Of a stretch of 48,786 nt of DNA, positions 35,398-43,035 are shown in pieces. Numbering within the stretch: position 1 is the stretch's first letter; the number at the start of each line of letters is the position of its first letter. The notes beneath the pieces are model-generated. The model did no database searches, was not told where the DNA came from, and worked only from the letters and a program-made list of their open reading frames with translations. The position numbers were made by a program, and so were the translations under genes. Source of the DNA: Actinomycetota bacterium (lineage in GTDB: Bacteria > Actinomycetota > Acidimicrobiia > IMCC26256 > PALSA-610); the NCBI GenBank assembly GCA_005773635.1, contig SXHN01000070.1, positions 1-48,786 on the forward strand, given 5' to 3'.

Positions 35398-36216
35398 TCA
35401 CGCAAGGTGCGCAGCCGCGAATGTTTCGATAGTTGCGTGGCCACCTGGTGGCCACCCACACACGAGATAGTCAAATCCGGCGGCGGCGAATGCATCGATG
35501 GCACGCGCGATCGAATCGGCGTTTCCTTCCAGTGACAACGATGCAGCACGGCGGATGCTCGCAGGGTCGCGTCCGCCGGCTTCCGCAAGGCCGTCGAGTA
35601 GCAGCGACTTTTCGGCAAGAACCTTTGGAGAGCCGAAGCAGTGCCACACATCCGCGTGCCGCGCGACGATCGGCAACATGCGCTTTTCGCCGGACGCTCC
35701 GATCCAAATCGGCGGATGCGGGCCTTGCACGGGACGCGGTTGCAACGTTGCATCGGTGACACTGAAGTGCTTGCCTTCAAAGGTGAAGTTGTCGGTAGTA
35801 AGCAGCCCGCGAATGATCGTGATTGCTTCTTCGAAGGCATCGATGCGCTCGCTCAATATCGGAAGCCGAATGCCCAGCTCATTGTGCTCTTTGTCGAACC
35901 ATGCCGCGCCGTATGAAAGCTCGAGTCGGCCGGCTGATGCATGATCGATCGTGATCGCTTCCGCGGCAAAAACTGACGGGTGCCGGTACGTCATGCCCGT
36001 TACGAGGAGCCCGAGCCGCACTCGCTGGGTCACACCCGTGAGCGCGGCCAACGTGGTGTTGCCTTCGAAACATTCACCTGGGCCTTCGCCGTACATCGGT
36101 TGAAAATGATCGAATCCCCATACACCGGTGAACCCGAGACTCTCCGCAAATTGGGCTCGAGACACGATCTCAGTCCAAGGCATCCGTTGTTGGGCAATAT
36201 CTAGTCCAAAGTCCAT
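35398..36216 (-). CDS. LLM class F420-dependent oxidoreductase
   Basis: A 272-residue bacterial luciferase-like TIM barrel, of the F420-dependent flavin-free type common in actinobacteria. Diagnostic parts are DFGLDIAQQRMPW at the start, GFTGVWGFDHF, the strand RVRLGLLVTGMTYRHP, the active-site stretch GRLELSYGAAWF, the PPIWIGASG motif at about 170-178 and the C-terminal FDYLVCGWPPGG. It probably reduces or oxidises an unknown small molecule using F420. I start at the ATG at 36216 rather than the TTG at 36222. It sits 21 bases or more upstream of the acetyltransferase on the same strand and 118 bases after the DinB-like gene. Confidence 0.88.
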   Translation of the reverse strand: MDFGLDIAQQRMPWTEIVSRAQFAESLGFTGVWGFDHFQPMYGEGPGECFEGNTTLAALTGVTQRVRLGLLVTGMTYRHPSVFAAEAITIDHASAGRLELSYGAAWFDKEHNELGIRLPILSERIDAFEEAITIIRGLLTTDNFTFEGKHFSVTDATLQPRPVQGPHPPIWIGASGEKRMLPIVARHADVWHCFGSPKVLAEKSLLLDGLAEAGGRDPASIRRAASLSLEGNADSIARAIDAFAAAGFDYLVCGWPPGGHATIETFAAAHLA

Positions 36217-36334
36217 CCACAACTTCTAGCAGGCATTCACCGTGCCAACGCAGACTTGCCGGAAACCTTTGCGTTTGCAAGCGTTTATCGACGTGCAACG
36301 CACAACTTTGACGGATGGGCGAGGCGCGAATCGG

Positions 36335-36790
36335 CTATGCAACTAACGCGTCGGCGGTGACTTCCATGTGGCCGAGGTGTTGGAAGAGCTCTTCGAGCAC
36401 GTGAACTACGAGTGCGCCATCGCTGCGGTCGGCCCCTGGCATGAAGTCTCTCAAAGGATGATCGACGACGGTGGGCCCGACGACGAATTCTTCGACGACT
36501 GAGCAGGTGCGTTCCGTGGCTGTCGCGATGCGCGCCCGCAGTTCCTCGATAGTTGCTTGGGCCCGAAACTCTGCGTCACGGTCGCGCACACTTTCGCGAC
36601 CCATGCCAGGCAGTTCAAACCATGACGGCGCGAGCTCGCAGCAGTGCACGATGAGCCCCGCAACAGTGTTGGTGCCCCAAACTGGAGGCAATGTGTTGAC
36701 TGTCGTGTCGTCGAGTCGATTGAGGACTTTGTCCATGCCCGAAAACGCGTGACGGACGTAGAGGCTGATGCTGTCGGAATTCAGTTCCAT
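36335..36790 (-). CDS. DinB/MDMPI-like protein
   Basis: A 151-residue four-helix DinB-superfamily protein of the mycothiol-dependent maleylpyruvate isomerase/DUF664 group. The helix pattern and the metal-type His residues are visible: H49 in GLIVHCCELAPSWF and HLGH near the C-terminus (LEELFQHLGHMEV). Such enzymes use mycothiol with a divalent metal. The ATG at 36790 gives a product of family length. It is divergent from the YceI-like gene. Confidence 0.78.
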   Translation of the reverse strand: MELNSDSISLYVRHAFSGMDKVLNRLDDTTVNTLPPVWGTNTVAGLIVHCCELAPSWFELPGMGRESVRDRDAEFRAQATIEELRARIATATERTCSVVEEFVVGPTVVDHPLRDFMPGADRSDGALVVHVLEELFQHLGHMEVTADALVA

Positions 36791-36899
36791 CTTTGCATTG
36801 TTAGTCGGGACGCGACCGTTCCGCAATGCGCGGCCGTTGTACCGCTGAGAGCCGCGGCATCGCGCCGCAGATAGCCTGCGACTGAAGGAAGTGGTGAAC

Positions 36900-37415
36900 A
36901 TGTTGACAACATTCCAGATCGACCCGCAGGCCTCGAAGGTCTGGATCGCGGCTCGTTCGAGTTTGCACCCAATCCACAGCCAGGCCGACGGTTTGCAGGG
37001 TTCGATCCAAGCCGTCTTCGATGGCAACGGCATCCTCGACGTCACTGCGACTTGCGCCATGTCCGTGGAGTTTCCCGTGACGCGCATGCGATCATCTAAT
37101 CCGCTCGAACAGCGTGAACTGCATCGACGTATCGAAGCGAAACGATTTCCCACCATTCGCGGGGTAGTTACAGACATCTTGACAACTGAAACCGCCAACG
37201 TGTTTGCAGTAGCGGGCACGGTCACTTTTCGCGGGGTCGCTCGGCGCCATTCTGGCCTGTTGACCATCGAAATGATCGGCGATGACCACCTGCGTATCGC
37301 TGGAGTATCAACATTCGATGTCCGGGATTACGGGATGGAACCACCAAAGATATTGATGATCAAAGTTGAACCCCTGGTTGAAATTCAAATCGAAGTGGTC
37401 GCCGGCCGGAGCTAA
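36900..37415 (+). CDS. YceI-like lipid-binding protein
   Basis: A 171-residue protein of the YceI family, an eight-stranded lipocalin-like barrel that binds isoprenoids or lipids. Family landmarks are the opening FQIDPQASKVWIAARSSLHP, the segment FPTIRGVVTDI (about 84-94) and the strand VTFRGVARRHSGLL. Many YceI proteins are exported; no clear signal peptide is present here, so it should be cytosolic. GAAGGAA lies 9 bases before the ATG at 36900; an in-frame GTG at 36894 is an alternative. Confidence 0.85.
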   Translation: MLTTFQIDPQASKVWIAARSSLHPIHSQADGLQGSIQAVFDGNGILDVTATCAMSVEFPVTRMRSSNPLEQRELHRRIEAKRFPTIRGVVTDILTTETANVFAVAGTVTFRGVARRHSGLLTIEMIGDDHLRIAGVSTFDVRDYGMEPPKILMIKVEPLVEIQIEVVAGRS

Positions 37416-37495
37416 GCGAGAGTCATTGACGCCGATGGTCTGAGTTCTCGATCTGCGGATCCCGCTACGCCGTGCGTTCAAATGGCTCGATAGAA

Positions 37496-38029
37496 CTATT
37501 CGGCGATGCTCGCCCAATGTGAACGCAAATCCTGTAACCATTCGGGAAACTCAAGCGGTGGGTCGGGGAGTGCGGTCGCGCCTTGTGCTGCTAGTGCTGT
37601 TTCGAACAACTGAGGCTGATCCCCCCAACTCCGCGGGTCGCCCATCATCACTTCGAACATCACCGCGCCGTTTGGACCTGCAACGATCGGCCCAAACGCG
37701 GCGCCGTACGGCAGTTCGACATGAGTGCCAGCTGGACAGTGGCGATCGCCGAAGGTTGCGTCACCTTCGAGCATGAACACGATGTGCGAACTGAAATGGC
37801 CGTGTCTGCGCACCACCATCTCAGGGTCGTAGCGCGCGTAGAGCGAGAGATACTGCGGGTCGGGCGAGAACGCGAGCCATTTCTCCCATACGTGTGATTC
37901 GGTGCCATCGGCATTGCGCTGTGACTTGACTGCCTGCCAAGGAATATCAAGATCGTCAAGATGGCGAAACGTAGGGGTGTAGCCCGCCACAGGTAATTCG
38001 GCGGGCGGTGGATCAACTCGGTCAGCCAT
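37496..38029 (-). CDS. Cupin-domain protein
   Basis: A 177-residue single-cupin protein. The barrel contains the metal motif built from RRHGHFSSHIVFMLEG (about 74-89), GDRHCPAGTHVELPYG and an E at the second motif FEVMMGDP. Cupins of this size are dioxygenases, isomerases or simple binding proteins; this one has the His residues needed for metal but no class signature. It is divergent from the amidohydrolase-MarR operon across 93 bases, and its start has a leaderless-type promoter. A shared palindrome in the gap suggests joint control. Confidence 0.8.
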   Translation of the reverse strand: MADRVDPPPAELPVAGYTPTFRHLDDLDIPWQAVKSQRNADGTESHVWEKWLAFSPDPQYLSLYARYDPEMVVRRHGHFSSHIVFMLEGDATFGDRHCPAGTHVELPYGAAFGPIVAGPNGAVMFEVMMGDPRSWGDQPQLFETALAAQGATALPDPPLEFPEWLQDLRSHWASIAE

Positions 38030-38035
38030 TTGCTG

Positions 38036-38041
38036 ATATTA
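38036..38041 (-). promoter_or_regulatory. -10 box of a leaderless-type promoter
   Basis: On the minus strand TAATAT lies 6 bases before the ATG of the cupin gene at 38029, without a Shine-Dalgarno sequence. Confidence 0.5.
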
Positions 38042-38055
38042 CGCTGCACAAAGTA

Positions 38056-38069
38056 GCTTTGCGCAAAGC
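38056..38069. promoter_or_regulatory. Candidate MarR operator palindrome
   Basis: GCTTTGCGCAAAGC is a perfect 14-base palindrome in the gap between the divergent cupin and amidohydrolase genes, 15 bases upstream of the cupin -10 box and 54 bases before the amidohydrolase start. The operon on the right ends in a MarR gene, a family that often binds such sites in divergent promoters and represses both sides. Confidence 0.4.
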
Positions 38070-38122
38070 GAAAGTACCTGAGCGCAATCAACGCCGCACA
38101 CCGCCGAAGTCGGAGACTCACA

Positions 38123-39379
38123 ATGACCGCAATTCTTGAACCAACAGACCTTGCCGACAACGGGATCACGCCACCCGAGCACGAATTTCCCTTGATCATC
38201 TCCGTCGACGATCACATTCTCGAACCCCGCGACCTGTGGCAACGGGAGTTGCCCGCGTCAATGCGTGACCGCGGCCCGAAAGTGTTTCGCGAAAAGGCTA
38301 AGAGCACCTTTATGGGTGGCGTGCTGAGTTTCGAACGTGATGCGCCCGATGGCGACTGGTGCGATGTGTGGGTCTACGACGACCTCGTGCTCGGCACCAA
38401 CCTGCTCCATGCCGCCGGAGGGATGCCAATCGAAGACCAGAAAAACGTACCGGCCATCTATGAAGACTTCCGCCCTGGCGCCTACGACCAGGCGGCTCGA
38501 ATCGCCGACATGGATGCGAACCACCAACAGGTGGGGATCAACTACCCCAACACGTTTCCGCGATTTGCGGGCCAAGGTTTCGCCGAGCGCGCCGACAAAG
38601 AAATGGCCCTCACCTGCCTGAAGATTTATAACGACTGGATGATCGACGAATGGTGTGGCGGTATCGGCACAGGGCGACTGATCCCGCTGACGCTGATCCC
38701 ATTGTGGGATCCGATTGCCGCCGCCGCCGAAGTGCGACGCTGCGCCGCAAAAGGCAGTTTCACGATCGCGTTCAGCGAAAACCCAGCGAAACTTGGGTTC
38801 GATTCGCTCTACACCGGCACATGGGATGTCCTGTGGGACGCGTGCGAAGAAACCAACACCACGATCTCGATGCACATCGGATCGTCCTCGTCGATGCCTA
38901 CTACGTGCGCGGAAGCGCCACTTGCGGTGTCGATGTCGCTGAACGCTCACAACGCCCAAGGTTCAGTCTGTGATTGGGTCTACAGCCGTACGCTCGAACG
39001 GTTTCCGAAACTCAAGCTCGCCTACGCTGAGAGCCAAGTGGGGTGGATGCCATTCCAATACGAACGCATGGACGGCGTGTGGCACGAACAGGTGGGCGGC
39101 ATCGATTTGCCGAATCCTCCATCGACCTATTTGAAATCGCGGGTGTTCGGATGCATTTTTGATGATCTACATGGTCTTCGTTGCCGCGACGAGGTTGGCA
39201 TGGATCAGATCATCTTCGAATGTGACTTTCCGCACCCCAACGGTTCATTTCCGAACTCACGACGGCGGGCATGGGAACTGTCGACCAAAGCGGGCCTCAA
39301 TGCCGATGAGGTCTACAAACTGCTGCGTGGCAACGCGATCAATGTGTACGGCCTCGAACGCTTCGGCATCGCACAGTGA
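38123..39379 (+). CDS. Amidohydrolase family protein, paralogue 2
   Basis: A 418-residue metal-dependent amidohydrolase-2 family protein. Metal motifs are ISVDDHILEP (26-35), IGINYP-type strand (VGINYPNTFPRF), MHIGSSSSMP at about 250 and the C-terminal CDFPHPNGSFP. Related enzymes decarboxylate or hydrolyse aromatic acids or lactones. GGAGA lies 7 bases before the ATG. Its TGA overlaps the GTG of the MarR gene (GTGA), so regulator and enzyme are cotranscribed. It is more distant in sequence from the paralogue at 22010, sharing only the general fold and motifs. Confidence 0.85.
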   Translation: MTAILEPTDLADNGITPPEHEFPLIISVDDHILEPRDLWQRELPASMRDRGPKVFREKAKSTFMGGVLSFERDAPDGDWCDVWVYDDLVLGTNLLHAAGGMPIEDQKNVPAIYEDFRPGAYDQAARIADMDANHQQVGINYPNTFPRFAGQGFAERADKEMALTCLKIYNDWMIDEWCGGIGTGRLIPLTLIPLWDPIAAAAEVRRCAAKGSFTIAFSENPAKLGFDSLYTGTWDVLWDACEETNTTISMHIGSSSSMPTTCAEAPLAVSMSLNAHNAQGSVCDWVYSRTLERFPKLKLAYAESQVGWMPFQYERMDGVWHEQVGGIDLPNPPSTYLKSRVFGCIFDDLHGLRCRDEVGMDQIIFECDFPHPNGSFPNSRRRAWELSTKAGLNADEVYKLLRGNAINVYGLERFGIAQ

Positions 39380-39849
39380 CCGCATCGAAACGGGTTATCC
39401 CGTTCACGAATCCCGGTGAACCTGGCCTGATGGCGCGCATCGTGCGGGTGCAGATGCTTGCGGGTGAACAACTTGAAGCCGTGGCAGTAGATCACGGCAT
39501 TGCGTTCGGTGACTACCTCGTGCTCGGTGTGATCCGACGTTCACCCAATGGGCGTTGTGCGCCGTCGGATGTGTGCGAAACGCTGCACCGCACCTCGGGT
39601 GGGATGACGTTGACTTTGGATCGCTTGCAAGATGCGGGTTGGCTACGCCGCGAACCCGACCCGGATGATCGTCGCAAGATTGTATTGACCCTTACGAATA
39701 CGGGCCGATCGCTCGCGAAATCAGTCAACGCGGCACTGCATGAATGGGAAGACGCGGTCGTAGCCGGGCTCAGGCGCAAGCAGGTGATGCTGAGTTCGCT
39801 CGATGAACTCCTCTGCCTGTTGGAACCCCGACTCGTAGCGACCTCGTAG
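39376..39849 (+). CDS. MarR family transcriptional regulator
   Basis: A 157-residue winged-helix regulator. The DNA-binding core is at about 55-105, with SDVCETLHRTSGGMTLTLDRL as the recognition region and the wing DAGWLRREPDPDDRRKIVLTLT, a very typical MarR DPDDRR signature. The start codon is GTG overlapping the amidohydrolase stop. It probably represses its own operon through the palindrome at 38056 and responds to a phenolic or lipophilic ligand, perhaps the substrate of the amidohydrolase. Convergent with the second acetyltransferase gene, 46 bases apart. Confidence 0.9.
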   Translation: MTASKRVIPFTNPGEPGLMARIVRVQMLAGEQLEAVAVDHGIAFGDYLVLGVIRRSPNGRCAPSDVCETLHRTSGGMTLTLDRLQDAGWLRREPDPDDRRKIVLTLTNTGRSLAKSVNAALHEWEDAVVAGLRRKQVMLSSLDELLCLLEPRLVATS

Positions 39850-39895
39850 TTCCTCGCGGCAGCGCCTCCGACGCAGGACCTGCACGCCTCATTGG

Positions 39896-40951
39896 TTACA
39901 ACATGTAGGGGCGAGTGGGGTCGCCCACAAAAAAGGCATCCGAGTCGGCCGGTTGGAGTTCGAATGGGGCAAGCCCATCCGCAACCGGACATGGGTCCGG
40001 CAACCAGATCGGGCGTTGAAAAATCGGTCGCAACCCGTTCGCAACGATCGCGTGTTTCAACATTGCTGACGATCCCGCGGCAAGAACTTCACAGGTTCGT
40101 GGATCTGCGCACGCGACCTCTAAAGCGAGCGCGTACGCTTGTTGCCAATCGCTGCTGCGATCGGACGAAATTCGAAGCTCCGCGATTCGAGTCTGGCCCC
40201 ACCGATGGCTGAACAGCACGTATCCCATCGCGGCACCTTGGTGGCGAATCAGATGCGCAGAGCAGTCCGCCGGACATCGCAGCAGATAGTCGAGCATTTC
40301 GGGTGTCCGCTCGGTGCGAGTGACGTCGTCGCCGCGAGGACCCAAGAATTCGGATTTCCCGGCGAAACTTGTCACGGGTTCCGCCGCCCATCCAACGAAC
40401 TGAACGCGTCGACGCGACCGGTGGTGACGAGCGTTGTTGATGAACGATTGGACGCGTTTCGGGCGCAGTAAGGGTCGACTCGTTCGAAGTTGCTTCCAGG
40501 GCCGCAACGACAACGCGAACGTATCGACGCTACCGACTGCGTGCTGGCCCATCTGGGGAGCGACGTGCTTCGACATTACGGTGCCCCCTACACCTATACG
40601 CAAATTATTTGACAGTTCGCTCATGACCGTTTCGGACAGAACTCGGCCTGCCTTTGGCACAGTGGAGGCCCAATCCATCCCGTGCCATGTGTGTTGTGTG
40701 CCAGTCGGTAACTCGAAACGCAATGGCAGCAAACCAATGTGCGCGACGATTCGTTGTTCGTCGTTGCGCAACACCCAACTCCGAGGCTTATCCCAATCCG
40801 GGCGTTGATGCACGTACTTCCATTCGAGGAGTTGAGGCTCGAGGAATGTGCCATTGGGATCGTTGAACACTGGCCCGAGGAACTCGCGAAGTTCTGGCAT
40901 CTCATGGGATTCGAGCGCGCACACTTGCATGGTCTGAGGTTGCTGAGTCAT
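39896..40951 (-). CDS. GNAT-like acetyltransferase, paralogue 2
   Basis: A 351-residue paralogue of the gene at 34280, of the same length and the same strand, 4.6 kb further on. Shared stretches include VCALESHEMPELREFLG, RIVAHIGLLPLRFELPTG, LSLRPWKQLRTSRP, ASTVPKAGRVLS and DAFFVGD; differences are spread evenly, so the copies diverged long ago. By comparison with the first copy the ATG at 40951 is right; there is only a poor ribosome binding site. A GNAT-type acyltransfer is the likely reaction, but neither copy carries a specific substrate signature. Confidence 0.65.
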   Translation of the reverse strand: MTQQPQTMQVCALESHEMPELREFLGPVFNDPNGTFLEPQLLEWKYVHQRPDWDKPRSWVLRNDEQRIVAHIGLLPLRFELPTGTQHTWHGMDWASTVPKAGRVLSETVMSELSNNLRIGVGGTVMSKHVAPQMGQHAVGSVDTFALSLRPWKQLRTSRPLLRPKRVQSFINNARHHRSRRRVQFVGWAAEPVTSFAGKSEFLGPRGDDVTRTERTPEMLDYLLRCPADCSAHLIRHQGAAMGYVLFSHRWGQTRIAELRISSDRSSDWQQAYALALEVACADPRTCEVLAAGSSAMLKHAIVANGLRPIFQRPIWLPDPCPVADGLAPFELQPADSDAFFVGDPTRPYML

Positions 40952-41000
40952 CGATTCTGCCTGTCACCCACCGTGTTTCCCCCACGAATGTACCGGATCA

Positions 41001-41029
41001 TTGCGTAGTCCCTCATGCTGGCCTACTCT
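41001..41029 (+). promoter_or_regulatory. Candidate sigma-70-type promoter
   Basis: TTGCGT (41001-41006), a 17-base spacer and TACTCT (41024-41029) resemble a housekeeping promoter. A transcript starting near 41036 would have a leader of about 38 bases ending in GGAGGA before the ATG at 41074. The -35 is a moderate match only. Confidence 0.35.
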
Positions 41030-41073
41030 GTCAGTATCTGGGAACACTTTGTTGTCTCAGCATCGGAGGAATC

Positions 41074-42681
41074 ATGAAATTACGTTGGTGCGCTGCCCTT
41101 GTGGGCGGTCTAGCGATCTCTGCGGGCCTTGTCGCTGTGCCCGGTTCGCCTGCCACCGCCGCAGCTGTCGCTCGTGTCGATGTTGGGGATGCGAGCACGG
41201 TCGAAGGCGACAGCGGGTCGTTTCGGTACATCACATTTCCCGTGACGCTGTCAGACCCGGTCACCTCGACGGTAACCGTCTCGTATCACTTGATGCCAGG
41301 CACGGCTACCGCACCAGCTGATTTCGACGACCTTGGGATGGCCACGAAGACGGTGACGTTCCTCGCGGGCAAAGGTCAGCACAAATACATCAACGTGAAG
41401 GTGAACGCTGACACCGCGGTGGAAGGCGACGAGACAATGCAGGTAATGGTGTTGAGCGTGAGCGGCGCCGACCAAGGCACCACGACTGCGACGGGCACGA
41501 TCATCGACGACGACCCCGGCACAGGAATGCGTGCCGGAGTCGGCGATACGACAATCAGCGAAGGAGATTCCGGCAAGAACCGCGTCGCGAAGTTCTGGGT
41601 CAATCTTTCTGAGCCTGCCACGAGTGCAATCACGCTGCACGCAATGACGATGGATTCCGGAGCAACCGCAGGAACCGACTTCACCGCGAAAATGAAGGAT
41701 GTTGTTTTCGCTCCAGGCCAGTATCGGAAGCCATTTACCGTTACCGTCACGCCCGATACATTGGGCGAGAGCGACGAATCGTTTCACGTAATGTTGTCGG
41801 TTGTATCAGGAACAGTTTCGATCTCCGACGACACAGGCCTCGGCACGATCATCAACGACGATGCCAGTGCACTCACGACAGAATCATTCACGACGGGGCC
41901 GTTCAACCTGACCGCACTTGGTGGTGCCTCGTCAGAAAACGAATCATCGGGAATCCTCGGCCGGCCTGCTGGCTCCTTCGCCATTAAGAACATGACGTTC
42001 GACCTTGTTGATCAAAACGGTGATTCGATTGATCTTCATGCTGTGCACCTTCATCACATCGTGTTCCTTGATTGGTCGCAGCCCGATGCCGTGTGTCCTT
42101 CGTTTCCGAGCCGGTTCACGGGCGCTGGTAAAGAGAAAACACCGTTCGCATTAGGGGGCGACTACGGCTACAAGGTTGAATCAACCGATCCCGATTGGAC
42201 CGGTCAATGGCACATCATGAATATGTCCGCCCAGGCCCGCACGGTGTACATCAAATGGAACGTGAGTTATGTGCCCTATTCGAGCCCGCTCGCGGCCCGA
42301 AATGTCACGCCGTATTGGTACGACGTGACTGGTCCTTGCACGAATTCTGAGTACAACGTGCCGGGGACTGGCGGATCGGGAAGTGTCCACAACAAGACAC
42401 GAACGTACACGGCGCCTGCTGCTGGCACCCGGGTGGCTGTGGGTGGCCACCTCCACGACGGCGGTATCGACATCACAATGAAACGCACCGCGAATAACCA
42501 AGTGATCTGTAACAACGTTGCGGATTACCCAATGCCGGGAATGTTGCACTCGATTAGTGCTTGCAACAACGAGACAACGGTCGCGGCCGGCGAACAGTTC
42601 ACGACGACTGCCCGATATGACAACAGCGCAGCGATTCTGGGAGCTATGGGGATCCAGGTCAATTACGTCTGGCACCCCTAA
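41074..42681 (+). CDS. Secreted Calx-beta protein with SURNod19-like C-terminal domain
   Basis: A 535-residue exported protein. A signal peptide (WCAALVGGLAISAGLVAV, cut near ATAA about residue 31) leads to two Calx-beta domains (about 35-150 and 150-265), each with the VDVGDAST or VGDTTISEGDSG opening, the EGDE or ESDE turn and GTIIDDD or GTIINDD end. The C-terminal 270 residues resemble the SURNod19 (stress up-regulated Nod 19) family: the HLHHIVF motif near 325, YGYKVESTD, and GGHLHDGGI near 460, with Cys residues for disulfides. Two His clusters of this kind suggest a bound metal, perhaps copper, but that is inference. GGAGGA precedes the ATG. Confidence 0.78.
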   Translation: MKLRWCAALVGGLAISAGLVAVPGSPATAAAVARVDVGDASTVEGDSGSFRYITFPVTLSDPVTSTVTVSYHLMPGTATAPADFDDLGMATKTVTFLAGKGQHKYINVKVNADTAVEGDETMQVMVLSVSGADQGTTTATGTIIDDDPGTGMRAGVGDTTISEGDSGKNRVAKFWVNLSEPATSAITLHAMTMDSGATAGTDFTAKMKDVVFAPGQYRKPFTVTVTPDTLGESDESFHVMLSVVSGTVSISDDTGLGTIINDDASALTTESFTTGPFNLTALGGASSENESSGILGRPAGSFAIKNMTFDLVDQNGDSIDLHAVHLHHIVFLDWSQPDAVCPSFPSRFTGAGKEKTPFALGGDYGYKVESTDPDWTGQWHIMNMSAQARTVYIKWNVSYVPYSSPLAARNVTPYWYDVTGPCTNSEYNVPGTGGSGSVHNKTRTYTAPAAGTRVAVGGHLHDGGIDITMKRTANNQVICNNVADYPMPGMLHSISACNNETTVAAGEQFTTTARYDNSAAILGAMGIQVNYVWHP

Positions 42682-42691
42682 ACAGCGTCAA

Positions 42692-42716
42692 GCCGCCGGA
42701 CGGCTCGTCCGGCGGC
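42692..42716. terminator. Perfect hairpin downstream of the Calx-beta gene
   Basis: GCCGCCGGAC (42692-42701), loop GGCTC and GTCCGGCGGC (42707-42716) form a perfect 10-pair GC-rich stem 11 bases after the stop at 42681. It is the strongest hairpin I found in the window; no T-run follows, as is common in actinobacteria. Confidence 0.7.
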
Positions 42717-42760
42717 CGCGGGTCTTAGGGCCGCGGGTCTTAGGGCCGCGGGTCTTGGGG
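42716..42760. repeat. 15-bp tandem repeat, three copies
   Basis: CCGCGGGTCTTAGGG is repeated at 42716-42730, 42731-42745 and 42746-42760 (last copy with one change, TTG for TTA). The array begins on the last base of the hairpin stem. Each unit has the palindrome CCGCGG. Confidence 0.85.
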
Positions 42761-42868
42761 TGCCTGCGTTGTGCGTCAACAGTCACAGTGCGAGAACGAA
42801 CACTTGATCGCAATAGCTCGACGCGGGAAGGTCCGTATCCCGGAAACATCACGGTGAACGGAGCATGT

Positions 42869-42985
42869 ATGAAAAAGGCCCTTGGCGCATGTGCAACCGC
42901 GGCAGCAATTTCGTTGGCCACCGGCGTGTGGCTCAATCGCGCGATTGATCGCGCGAGCACGACGATCGGACGCGTTTCGAGCTGA
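42869..42985 (+). CDS. Possible 38-residue small protein
   Basis: Short open frame beginning MKKALGACATAAAISLATG and ending in IGRVSS. GGAG lies 5 bases upstream of the ATG. The N-terminal positively charged pair followed by a hydrophobic Ala-rich segment looks like a small membrane or exported peptide. It lies in the 354-base gap after the Calx-beta gene and before the methyltransferase; the rest of that gap is the hairpin and the repeat array. No homologue is recognised and it may be chance. Confidence 0.35.
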   Translation: MKKALGACATAAAISLATGVWLNRAIDRASTTIGRVSS

Positions 42986-43035
42986 TCTACCGATAGCTTC
43001 GCGTGGAGCGATCGCCAATCACGTGAGGCAGAACA

